DNA from: JBBTYG01 sp964483045 | GTDB taxonomy: Bacteria > Patescibacteriota > Minisyncoccia > UBA6257 > 2-01-FULL-56-20 | Reading direction: 5' to 3' | Assembly: GCA_964483045.1 (NCBI GenBank) | Contig: CAYZZK010000012.1 | Coordinates: 1 to 13,500, forward strand | Length of the DNA stretch: 13,500 bases | Shown: positions 5,842 through 12,602 of the stretch, in pieces | How the letters are laid out: every line of letters starts with the position of its first letter | Position numbering within the stretch: the first letter of the stretch is position 1 | Translations under genes and position numbers: made by a program | The notes under the pieces: model-generated | The model's database searches: none | What the model was told of the DNA's origin: nothing | The model's input: only the letters and a program-made list of their open reading frames with translations

Positions 5842-8259
5842 ATGGATACCATTGAGCCCAGAGAAATCACAAAAGAGCTGAAGGAATCGTATCTGGATTA
5901 CGCGATGTCCGTCATCGTCTCGCGCGCCCTTCCCGATGTGCGGGACGGCCTTAAACCCGTGCACCGCCGGGTGCTGTGGACTATGTGGGAAACCGGGCTC
6001 ACCCACCTCGCCAAATACAGAAAATCGGCGAACGTGGTAGGGGCGACGATGGGAAACTACCATCCTCACGGAGATGTGGCGATATACGATACGTTAGTCC
6101 GGATGGCCCAGGATTTTTCGCTGCGCTATCCGCTCGTGCAGGGCCAGGGAAACTTTGGGGATGTCGACGGTGACGGAGCCGCTGCGATGAGGTACACCGA
6201 AAGCCGGCTTTCGAGAATCGCCGAAGAACTGCTTTTTGACATCGAAAAAGAGACCGTCGATTGGCAGCCCAACTACGACGCTACGCGCAAAGAGCCGAAA
6301 GTACTCCCCGCGAAGCTGCCGAATTTGCTCCTCAATGGCAGCGTTGGAATCGCCGTCGGCATGACCACCAACATCCCCCCGCACAACTTGGGCGAAGTGG
6401 TGGATGCGATTCTTTTTTTGGCGGACAACACGCAAGCGACGAACGACGATCTCTCAAAATTCATCAAAGGTCCCGACTTCCCGACCGGAGGAGTCATCTT
6501 CGATGAAAACGCGATTAAGGCCTGCTACGCATCGGGCCGCGGCGGGATCACCACGCGGGCGAAAGCGGAAATCGTGGAGAAAAAAAGCAACCGCCAGTTC
6601 GACATCGTGGTCACCGAAATCCCTTACCAGGTGAATAAGTCCGAACTTATAAAACAAATCGCCGAACTGCACCAGAACAAAAAAGTGGAAGGCATCCGGG
6701 ATATTCGGGACGAATCCGACCGCGAGGGCATGAGAATCGTGATCGAGCTCAAGAACGACGCCCCGCCGCAGAAAGTGCTGAACCAATTATACGAGCACAG
6801 CGATCTCCAGAAGGATTTTCATCTCAATATGATTGCGCTCGTAAACGGCATCGAGCCGCAGCTTTTGTCGGTGAGAGACATTCTTTCCGAATATCTAAAA
6901 TACAGAAAAGAAGTGATCCGCAAACGGACGCAGTTCGATCTGCGAAAAGCGGAAGAGCGCGCCCACATACTTAAGGGATTGAGCATTGCTTTGAGCGCCA
7001 TCGACCGGATCATCGCGACAATTAAAAAATCGAAAGACAGGGACGATGCGCATAAAAATCTCGTAAAAAACTTCACGCTGTCGGATATCCAGGCCACCGC
7101 GATTCTGGAGATGCGCCTCCAGACGCTCGCCGCCCTCGAACGGGAAAAAATCGAGGCCGAGCTTAAGGAAAAACTCGAACTTATAAAAGAGCTCGGCTTA
7201 ATCTTAAAAAGCCCGGCAAGAATTTTGAAGATCATCAAAGAAGAACTCGCCGGGCTCAAAGAAAAATACGGCGATGCGCGGCGTACTAGAGTGGTGCCCA
7301 CTCCGCTTAAGGCCTTCAGCAACGAAGACCTCATCCCGAATGAGGACGCGATGATCACCTATTCCGCCGGAGGATATATCAAGCGCCTACCGCCGGATAC
7401 TTTCAAATCCCAGCGGCGCGGCGGAAAAGGACTCATCGGATCGGACGTGGCCGAAGAAGATTTCTTGGCCCATTTCTTCAACGCCGAAACGCATGACAAC
7501 CTGCTTTTCTTTACGGACAAAGGGAGAGTCTTCCAGACGAAAGTCTACGAAATTCCGGAGGCGTCCCGAATATCCAAAGGGAAAGCGATCCATAATTTTT
7601 TGGAACTTCCGACGGATGAAAACGTAAGCGCTATCGTAAGCTATCACCCCAAAAAACAGCAGGACGGCTTTCTGATAATGGTTACAAAAGCCGGTGTCAT
7701 CAAAAAAACTCCGCTCGCCGATTTTTCGAACATCCGACGAACCGGAATCATCGGCATTCGACTCAAAAAAGACGACGTATTGAAATGGGTCCGGCTCTCG
7801 GGCGGCAAAGACGAAGTGATCCTCACCACGCGCCTCGGACAGTCCATACGTTTCAAAGAAACACAGGCGCGCTCCATGGGGCGGGCGGCGGCCGGCGTGC
7901 GCGGCATACGGCTCAAAAAAGGCGACGAGGTCGCCGGCTTCGACGTGATCAAGGAGGCCACCGCAAAGGTTTTGGTCGTAATGGCGAACGGCTTCGCCAA
8001 ACAAACTCCCCTCAAGGAATACCGCCTTCAAAGCAGGGGCGGGTCGGGAATCAAAACAGCAAAGATAACCCCGAAAACCGGCCACATCATTTCGGCCCAC
8101 ATCATTAACGACGAGACCGAAATCTTCGCGCTTTCGGCGAAGGGGCAGATGATACGGACTAGTCTGGAATCCGTGCGCACCACCGGCAGATCGGCGCAGG
8201 GAGTCAAAATCATGAACGTCAATACGGGAGATAGATTAGCTGGCACCGTGATTATTTAG
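5842..8259 (+). CDS. gyrA: DNA gyrase subunit A
   Basis: 805 residues, normal for GyrA without an extended acidic tail. GyrA forms A2B2 with GyrB and introduces negative supercoils by passing DNA through a Tyr-linked double-strand break. The N-terminal breakage-reunion domain begins LKESYLDYAMSVIVSRALPD, and the catalytic Tyr is residue 118 in AAMRYTESRL. The coiled-coil arm and dimer gate occupy roughly 340-480. The C-terminal DNA-wrapping pinwheel follows and contains the GyrA box QRRGGKG at 524-530, which favours gyrase over topoisomerase IV. In the quinolone region HPHGDVAIYD, the residue equivalent to E. coli Ser83 is Val79, while Asp87 is kept as Asp83. The ATG at 5842 has only a weak AGAAG upstream. 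It probably shares the promoter at 4885. gyrB is not in the window. Confidence 0.97.
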   Translation: MDTIEPREITKELKESYLDYAMSVIVSRALPDVRDGLKPVHRRVLWTMWETGLTHLAKYRKSANVVGATMGNYHPHGDVAIYDTLVRMAQDFSLRYPLVQGQGNFGDVDGDGAAAMRYTESRLSRIAEELLFDIEKETVDWQPNYDATRKEPKVLPAKLPNLLLNGSVGIAVGMTTNIPPHNLGEVVDAILFLADNTQATNDDLSKFIKGPDFPTGGVIFDENAIKACYASGRGGITTRAKAEIVEKKSNRQFDIVVTEIPYQVNKSELIKQIAELHQNKKVEGIRDIRDESDREGMRIVIELKNDAPPQKVLNQLYEHSDLQKDFHLNMIALVNGIEPQLLSVRDILSEYLKYRKEVIRKRTQFDLRKAEERAHILKGLSIALSAIDRIIATIKKSKDRDDAHKNLVKNFTLSDIQATAILEMRLQTLAALEREKIEAELKEKLELIKELGLILKSPARILKIIKEELAGLKEKYGDARRTRVVPTPLKAFSNEDLIPNEDAMITYSAGGYIKRLPPDTFKSQRRGGKGLIGSDVAEEDFLAHFFNAETHDNLLFFTDKGRVFQTKVYEIPEASRISKGKAIHNFLELPTDENVSAIVSYHPKKQQDGFLIMVTKAGVIKKTPLADFSNIRRTGIIGIRLKKDDVLKWVRLSGGKDEVILTTRLGQSIRFKETQARSMGRAAAGVRGIRLKKGDEVAGFDVIKEATAKVLVVMANGFAKQTPLKEYRLQSRGGSGIKTAKITPKTGHIISAHIINDETEIFALSAKGQMIRTSLESVRTTGRSAQGVKIMNVNTGDRLAGTVII

Positions 8260-8361
8260 AAAATAGGATTTATTGCCCGAAAACTGTGATTCCGATCGGA
8301 GGTAGGCAGGAGCCGTTAAGTGTATTCAAAAAACAAGTTGAGTGAGTAGTATTTTCTAAAT
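8254..8361. repeat. 12-base perfect inverted repeat flanking the gyrA-SBP intergenic region
   Basis: ATTTAGAAAATA at 8254-8265 is the exact reverse complement of TATTTTCTAAAT at 8350-8361, enclosing 84 bases. The left arm covers the gyrA stop codon. Inside lie the palindrome TCCGATCGGA and a small GGC-AGGA-GCC hairpin. A transcript running past gyrA could fold into a 12-base-pair stem enclosing a structured loop. No known RNA family is recognised, and it lacks the T-run of a terminator. Confidence 0.5.
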
Positions 8362-8381
8362 TGAAGCGGATTGCCGCAAAC

Positions 8382-8410
8382 TTGTTGGCGAACTCTTTTC
8401 GTTCTACACT
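8382..8410 (+). promoter_or_regulatory. Promoter of the solute-binding protein gene
   Basis: -35 TTGTTG (8382-8387), 17-base spacer, -10 TACACT (8405-8410). The -10 ends eight bases before the ATG at 8419, so the message should be nearly leaderless. The -35 sits in AACTTGTT, which is the reverse complement of AACAAGTT further upstream in the same intergenic region. Confidence 0.6.
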
Positions 8411-8418
8411 ACAGAGAC

Positions 8419-9705
8419 ATGAATATATCGAGAAAATATATACTCTTGGGCGTCATAGTTCTGGTTTTGGGGGTTATCGGGTATCTCATTTATTCGAATT
8501 CAATTTATGGCGGAGCGGCGGGAACCCAATTCACCCTCAAAGTGTGGGGCGTCGAAAATAAAGACGTATTTGCGCCAATCGCAGACGGCTATACAGCCCT
8601 GCGCCCCGGCGTGAGCATAGAATACAAGCAGTTCGATCCGGGAACTTACAAAGAGGCGCTCGTAAATGCCCTCGCAGGCGGAGCCGGACCGGATATATTT
8701 TACATAAAAAATCACGACATCCCCGCGGAGGTGGAAAAGCTGTCTCCCGCAAACCCAGAGCAGTTCAATCTCGCGCAACTGAACAATTTGTTCCCTGCAG
8801 TCGTGGGGCAAGACATGGTCGTATCCGGGAACTTATTGTACGCCCTCCCTCTCTATGTAGATACGCTCACGTTGCTCTACAATAAAGAACTTTTTGACCA
8901 AAATGCGATAGTCTATCCACCGAAAACATGGGCGGAGTTTCAAGCTCTTATAAGGAAGCTGACGCAGATAAATGAACGCGGCCAAATCGTACGAGCGGCG
9001 GCGGCGATCGGCGGCAGCGAAAAAACTGTGGATGCCGGAGTGGATCTTTTGCTTGCGCTCGCAATGCAAAACACTCCCCGCACGACTAACGCCGGAGAGC
9101 AAGCCCTCGTTGACGCCTTCGGCACCCAGGCCGGAGGAGATGCCTTCGCTTTCTATCTGCAATTCGCGAATTCGGCATCGACCGCCTACACCTGGAACGA
9201 CGACCAACAAAACTCGATCGACAGCTTCAGCGCCGGAAACACCGCAATGCTCTTCAATTACCAGGCGGCGATACCGGTTATAAAAAAGAAAAGTCCTTTC
9301 ATAAACATCGGCGTGGCTCCTCTGCCGCAGATCGGGGGCGAGTCCGGCGTTCCCGTAACGTACGCCAACTATTACGCCCTCGCGGTATCAAAACAAACCA
9401 AACTTCCGACTTGGGCGTGGGACTTTGTGATACAGGCCACGACAAATGAAGGATTGGCGAGGAGCTATCTCGCGAGCGCGGGGCATCCGCCCGCCCTCAA
9501 AGCGCTCATTGCGGAGAAAATCGGCGATCCGGATACAAGCGTTTTCGCCGCCTCGGCGCTCATAGCGCGATCGTGGTATCACATCAATAATGAGGAGATA
9601 CATGCCGCGCTAAACGACGCGATTCAGGAAGTTCTTACCGGCAAATCCACCGCGCGCGCTGCCCTCGAAACCGCGACAGCGAAAATGGAGCAATTATATC
9701 AATAG
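8419..9705 (+). CDS. Extracellular solute-binding protein, family 1 (sugar-binding type)
   Basis: 428-residue periplasmic-type binding protein resembling the MalE-like family 1 components of ABC importers. The N-terminus (basic NISRKY, then one hydrophobic stretch at about 7-25) is a signal peptide or uncleaved anchor. No lipobox cysteine is present, and the whole protein contains no cysteine. Family features include GAGPDIF at 88-94, ALPLYVDTLTLLYNKELF near 142-159 followed by PPKTWAEF, FSAGNTAMLFNYQ, and APLPQIGG with a Trp-rich hinge (TWAWDFV). The ATG at 8419 is chosen because it directly follows a promoter; the frame extends to 8371, but that would run through the promoter. No ABC permease or ATPase lies nearby; a TrbC/VirB2-like gene follows after seven bases. 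The ligand is unknown. Confidence 0.88.
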   Translation: MNISRKYILLGVIVLVLGVIGYLIYSNSIYGGAAGTQFTLKVWGVENKDVFAPIADGYTALRPGVSIEYKQFDPGTYKEALVNALAGGAGPDIFYIKNHDIPAEVEKLSPANPEQFNLAQLNNLFPAVVGQDMVVSGNLLYALPLYVDTLTLLYNKELFDQNAIVYPPKTWAEFQALIRKLTQINERGQIVRAAAAIGGSEKTVDAGVDLLLALAMQNTPRTTNAGEQALVDAFGTQAGGDAFAFYLQFANSASTAYTWNDDQQNSIDSFSAGNTAMLFNYQAAIPVIKKKSPFINIGVAPLPQIGGESGVPVTYANYYALAVSKQTKLPTWAWDFVIQATTNEGLARSYLASAGHPPALKALIAEKIGDPDTSVFAASALIARSWYHINNEEIHAALNDAIQEVLTGKSTARAALETATAKMEQLYQ

Positions 9706-9712
9706 CTTTCGC

Positions 9713-10207
9713 ATGCAAAAGCTCTTTCCATACGTCGCCTTGCCCGTCATCCTGTTTGTGCTTCCGATTGTGAGCTTCGCGTATAATACGCCGGCTCTCT
9801 TCCCGACTGGATTTTGGGGACCGATTGTCTCGTGCACAGCGCCGATTACGATTCAACAGCCACAAGGCCCGCAGCAAAATGGATTACCACTACCGCCAAC
9901 GACAACGCCGAGCACAAACGCCTGCCTAAGTCTCTGCGACCTCATCGCCACACTCATAAATCTTATCGTCTTCGGCATGTCGCTCACGCTTTTTGCCGGC
10001 GCGCCGGTTCTTTTCGCGTGGGGCGGGATACTCATACTTATATCGGCCGGGGATCCGGGCAAAATTTCCGAAGGGAAAAAAATACTGACCGGCACGCTTA
10101 TCGGGGTCCTGATTACCCTCTTGGCGTACTTGCTTGTATCCACTCTGCTTACGACTCTGAACCTTACGGGCTATATTCCCATTAGTTTCAATTGCACTGT
10201 GAGCTAA
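9713..10207 (+). CDS. TrbC/VirB2-like membrane protein 1 (164 aa)
   Basis: Small secreted-type membrane protein: signal peptide ending near SFA at about 23, a Pro/Gln/Thr-rich extracellular stretch (about 42-70), then two hydrophobic helices (about 78-111 and 124-147). The short basic loop between them, SAGDPGKISEGKK, is the hallmark shared with the three downstream proteins. Cysteines at 41, 71, 75 and 161 all lie on the predicted outer side. This is the longest of the four because of its linker and a 17-residue C-terminal tail. It begins seven bases after the solute-binding protein stop and is probably cotranscribed with it. The family resembles conjugative pilin subunits (VirB2/TrbC) in topology; a role in a filament or secretion channel is inference. 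Confidence 0.75.
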   Translation: MQKLFPYVALPVILFVLPIVSFAYNTPALFPTGFWGPIVSCTAPITIQQPQGPQQNGLPLPPTTTPSTNACLSLCDLIATLINLIVFGMSLTLFAGAPVLFAWGGILILISAGDPGKISEGKKILTGTLIGVLITLLAYLLVSTLLTTLNLTGYIPISFNCTVS

Positions 10208-10268
10208 ATTCGCTTTGCGGGTTTAAGGATTAAAGTGGACAATGTTGTTCATGTCTCCTTCAAAAATT

Positions 10269-10277
10269 TGCTATACT
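10269..10277 (+). promoter_or_regulatory. Extended -10 promoter of the second TrbC/VirB2-like transcription unit
   Basis: TGCTATACT preceded by AAAAATT, identical in its nine bases to the box at 4885. It ends 18 bases before the ATG at 10296. A second hexamer, TACAAT (10281-10286), lies just downstream and would give an almost leaderless message. Confidence 0.55.
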
Positions 10278-10295
10278 ATATACAATAATTAAACC

Positions 10296-10646
10296 ATGGC
10301 AGCAAAAGTCTTTGATTTTTTGAGCATCGTAAAAACCGCTTTTGCACAAGGTGGGCCCATAGGACAAAGTTTTACCCTGCCCAATCCGCTCGCAAATCTT
10401 AGATGTACTTCCGGCGCCACCGGCTTTGCGTGCGTTGTCGAAAAACTGGCCGACTTCCTGATTATTATTGGAGGGCCGCTTGTAGGGATCATGGTTCTCA
10501 TAGGAGGGTTTTATATGGTAACCGCCGCAGGAAACCCGGAAAAATTCTCGACGGGGAAAAAAACGATTTTATATGCGGCCGTTGGCTTCGTCGTCATACT
10601 CTTGGCAAAAGGAGTCGCCGCAGCCATTCAGGGAATCTTTAGATAA
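10296..10646 (+). CDS. TrbC/VirB2-like membrane protein 2 (116 aa)
   Basis: Two-helix protein with the standard layout of this family: short N-terminal export signal ending near AFAQ at about 15-18, an ectodomain of about 30 residues with two cysteines (37 and 46, RCTSGATGFACVV), helix 1 at about 51-77, the basic turn AAGNPEKFSTGKK, and helix 2 at about 90-112. An in-frame TAA at 10290-10292 shows that the ATG at 10296 is the first possible ATG. No SD precedes it. It is followed five bases later by another family member, so the two form an operon under the promoter at 10269. This is the most typical of the four copies. Confidence 0.8.
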   Translation: MAAKVFDFLSIVKTAFAQGGPIGQSFTLPNPLANLRCTSGATGFACVVEKLADFLIIIGGPLVGIMVLIGGFYMVTAAGNPEKFSTGKKTILYAAVGFVVILLAKGVAAAIQGIFR

Positions 10647-10651
10647 AGGGC

Positions 10652-11002
10652 ATGAAAAAAACTATAAGGAATTGTATTGCTGGCATCTTGGGGGCGATAG
10701 GATTTCTGACCGTTTCGCCGGTGTACGCTCAAATCACTATCAACAACAGCGGGGATATTAATAAGAAAATACTTTGCCCAATTTTTGGGTGGATGTTCAC
10801 GTTCCTCATAAGTATTTCTTCCGTTATGTTTCTGGTTGGCGCTTATTTTTATTTAACCTCTGGCGGTAATTCGGAAAAGGTAGAAAGAGCGAATAAAACC
10901 TTGCTGTACGCCGTGGCAGGGATTGCCGTAGCTTTAGTAGCCAAGGCATTCCCCACGCTTGTAAGTAGACTCTTTGGTGGCGGCGATATTGCCGCTTGTT
11001 AA
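10652..11002 (+). CDS. TrbC/VirB2-like membrane protein 3, ends in cysteine (116 aa)
   Basis: Signal peptide with cleavage likely after VYA at about 26, then only about 16 residues before helix 1, which begins LCPIFGWMFTFLI (about 41-69). The loop is SGGNSEKVERANK, and helix 2 spans about 82-105. The protein ends GGGDIAAC with cysteine as the final residue. It is closer to the protein at 11143 than to the two upstream copies: both share the IFGW-x-FTFLI segment, the YLT(S/A)GG(N/D)-x-EKV loop and a terminal cysteine. The start is five bases after the preceding stop, so translation is probably coupled. Confidence 0.78.
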   Translation: MKKTIRNCIAGILGAIGFLTVSPVYAQITINNSGDINKKILCPIFGWMFTFLISISSVMFLVGAYFYLTSGGNSEKVERANKTLLYAVAGIAVALVAKAFPTLVSRLFGGGDIAAC

Positions 11003-11072
11003 ATCTCCAGCTGCCAAGACCGGGCTTTCCACATCTCCCACTTTACATTAACAAGGGCCGGCATATAGTATA

Positions 11073-11081
11073 TGCTATAGT
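11073..11081 (+). promoter_or_regulatory. Extended -10 promoter of the fourth TrbC/VirB2-like gene
   Basis: TGCTATAGT within a symmetric AT-rich tract (TATAGTATATGCTATAGTATA). A second TATAGT overlaps at 11081-11086. No clear -35 was found. Unlike the other promoters here it would leave a leader of about 55 bases before the ATG at 11143. Confidence 0.5.
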
Positions 11082-11088
11082 ATAGTTA

Positions 11089-11105
11089 CGGCTAGAAAAC
11101 AGCCG
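11089..11105 (+). promoter_or_regulatory. Small hairpin at the 5' end of a leader RNA
   Basis: CGGCT (11089-11093) and AGCCG (11101-11105) form a five-base-pair stem with loop AGAAAAC, starting right where transcription from the 11073 promoter should begin. It could protect or regulate the message. It matches no riboswitch I know. Confidence 0.3.
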
Positions 11106-11142
11106 AGCTATCCGAAAGGTCGAAAAAAAGCAAAAAGAACAC

Positions 11143-11538
11143 ATGAAAAACAGGATTACATACTTTTTGATTGGCTCATTGCCCGCTTCGATCATTGCCC
11201 CGATGTTGGCATTCGCGCAGAATCCGCCGACAGTTCCCCCGACGCCGACCGCCTTGCAAAATCTTAACGCCTTCAGAACCTTTATCTGCCTTGTTATTTT
11301 CGGCTGGTTTTTCACCTTCCTGATCGTTTTGGCAGCAATTTTTGCGTTGGTCGCTGCATATAAGTATCTCACCGCCGGAGGAGACCCCGAGAAGGTAAAG
11401 TCTGCCAGCAATGTTTTGATTTATGCGGCTATCGCCGTTGTGGCTGCGCTTTTCGCGCGAGGATTACCGCTTCTAGTTTCGAGTCTTATCGGAGGAGCCG
11501 TTACCTCGGGCTCAGCCGCAGGAAACGTGGCTTGCTAG
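11143..11538 (+). CDS. TrbC/VirB2-like membrane protein 4, ends in cysteine (131 aa)
   Basis: Signal peptide ending near AFA at about 25, a Pro/Thr-rich linker (PPTVPPTPT), helix 1 from FICLVIFGWFFTFLI (about 47-76), loop TAGGDPEKVKSASN, helix 2 at about 89-116, and a Gly/Ser/Ala-rich tail ending GNVAC. The mature protein has only two cysteines, 49 at the outer end of helix 1 and 131 at the C-terminus, in the same positions as the paralogue at 10652. It has its own promoter with a 55-base leader and is followed by a strong terminator, which closes the cluster. The ATG at 11143 lacks an SD. Confidence 0.8.
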   Translation: MKNRITYFLIGSLPASIIAPMLAFAQNPPTVPPTPTALQNLNAFRTFICLVIFGWFFTFLIVLAAIFALVAAYKYLTAGGDPEKVKSASNVLIYAAIAVVAALFARGLPLLVSSLIGGAVTSGSAAGNVAC

Positions 11539-11558
11539 TATTAAAAGAAATGTTTTCC

Positions 11559-11594
11559 CAAAACCCTTCCAGCCGGAGGGGTTTTGAGTTTTTT
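11559..11594 (+). terminator. Rho-independent terminator closing the TrbC/VirB2-like cluster
   Basis: A 12-base-pair stem (CAAAACCCTTCC at 11559-11570 with GGAGGGGTTTTG at 11575-11586, one G-T pair), loop AGCC, then six T at 11589-11594. It lies 20 bases after the stop at 11538. Confidence 0.85.
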
Positions 11595-11617
11595 GGAGAA
11601 AAAATTCTTTAATAAAG

Positions 11618-11652
11618 AAAACCCCGACCAGTTGTCCCGGTCGGGGTTTTTT
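11618..11652. terminator. Bidirectional terminator between converging genes
   Basis: AAAACCCCGACC (11618-11629) pairs perfectly with GGTCGGGGTTTT (11639-11650) around a nine-base loop. It has T6 on the plus side and TTTTCTTT on the minus side. It would stop leftward transcripts of the gene ending at 11690 and back up the terminator at 11559. Confidence 0.8.
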
Positions 11653-11689
11653 GTTTGCGCTTTTTTTGCGCGCGACTCAATGTGCTAAC

Positions 11690-12586
11690 TTATCGCCCAC
11701 GGAGAGTGACAGTTCCCTCGCCTTTTAAGCGAAAGGCGACTGCAGGTATAGTTCGGGTCTCATTCGGAGCAATCCACGTTGACGTGTCTTCTCCAAATGT
11801 CTGTACGAACACGCCCTTGTTGGCATCGGCTCTCCACTGTGGCATCTTCCACGTTGCCGGGATGTTTATCCACCCGGTGAACCGGTCGGTTGCCATCTCG
11901 ATCTTTGCGATGTCAACGCTGTCCGGGATGAACACGTTCGTCTCTCCAAGGAATACCTTGTAAACGACGAGGTTGGTTTTGACGGAATCGCTAGACCAGC
12001 TTTTTGGCACAAAGCCCTTCTTGATGGTCTTGAGCCAGCCGCCGTTTGTGGTAACCGTCGTAGCGACATCCGTGTCCCAGTTGTTAAGAGACGGCACCGT
12101 AGCCCATGTCTTTGGAAACACTATCTGCATTGTCGCGATAGCGAGAGACACGACAAAAATTGTGTTTACAAGTCCTGTCCATCCTCTCTTTTTTTGCTCC
12201 CAGAGGAGCATGAGCTTGCCTGCAACGATCGCGAACAAGATTTCCCAAATCAGAACAATCGGTGCTGCCTTGCCCCAAAAGAGGTCAAAGGCGCCCCAGC
12301 TCCTGTTCCATAGAATCCGGGATTCGCTTGGGTATAAGCTAAGCGCTTGTCCTACCAAAAACCGCAGGGTGAGAAAGAGCACAACCGCTCCTCCCACCCG
12401 GATCGTTTTTAGGACCAATCGCCTCGTTTCGCTAAGCCCGCTGGCGTATCTGTCTTCGATGATTTGCATCATGAAGATGAGGAAAAGCAATGCGAATCCC
12501 GTACTGACTTCAAGGCCAGTAAACAGGATACGCAAGGCGATCGCAGTTACAAGAGCGATAAGCGCTCCATTTAGTATCTTCTTCAT
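11690..12586 (-). CDS. Polytopic membrane protein with C-terminal soluble domain, unknown function
   Basis: 298 residues, not recognised. There are five predicted helices (about 5-23, 27-44, 63-80, 107-129 and 138-157). After them comes a soluble C-terminal part of about 140 residues that looks beta-rich (many alternating Val/Thr/Ile) and contains several Trp, probably outside the cell. There are no cysteines in the whole protein. The ATG at 12584-12586 is well supported by an AAAGGAG SD (12593-12599) at six-base spacing, in contrast to most plus-strand genes here. The gene begins 16 bases after the stop of the larger membrane protein upstream and should be cotranscribed with it. Both genes point toward the bidirectional terminator. 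A two-component membrane complex is inferred from position only. Confidence 0.75.
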   Translation of the reverse strand: MKKILNGALIALVTAIALRILFTGLEVSTGFALLFLIFMMQIIEDRYASGLSETRRLVLKTIRVGGAVVLFLTLRFLVGQALSLYPSESRILWNRSWGAFDLFWGKAAPIVLIWEILFAIVAGKLMLLWEQKKRGWTGLVNTIFVVSLAIATMQIVFPKTWATVPSLNNWDTDVATTVTTNGGWLKTIKKGFVPKSWSSDSVKTNLVVYKVFLGETNVFIPDSVDIAKIEMATDRFTGWINIPATWKMPQWRADANKGVFVQTFGEDTSTWIAPNETRTIPAVAFRLKGEGTVTLRGR

Positions 12587-12592
12587 TCAGTT

Positions 12593-12599
12593 CTCCTTT
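12593..12599 (-). promoter_or_regulatory. Strong Shine-Dalgarno sequence AAAGGAG
   Basis: Minus-strand AAAGGAG six bases before the ATG at 12586, lying between the upstream stop (12603) and this start. It is the only clearly canonical SD at optimal spacing that I found in the window, and it fixes this start. Confidence 0.7.
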
Positions 12600-12602
12600 C
12601 AG

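Noticed and set aside
7387..8100. Long antisense frame opposite the gyrA C-terminal region
   Set aside because: It is a shadow of gyrA with no start signals and no recognisable domain.
8266..8349. SRP RNA, T-box or another known structured RNA in the gyrA-SBP gap
   Set aside because: None of the conserved cores of these RNAs, such as the GGAAG-type SRP loop, could be found.
8371..8418. 16-codon N-terminal extension of the solute-binding protein
   Set aside because: It covers the -35 and -10 boxes, and the export signal begins with the basic NISRKY after the ATG at 8419.
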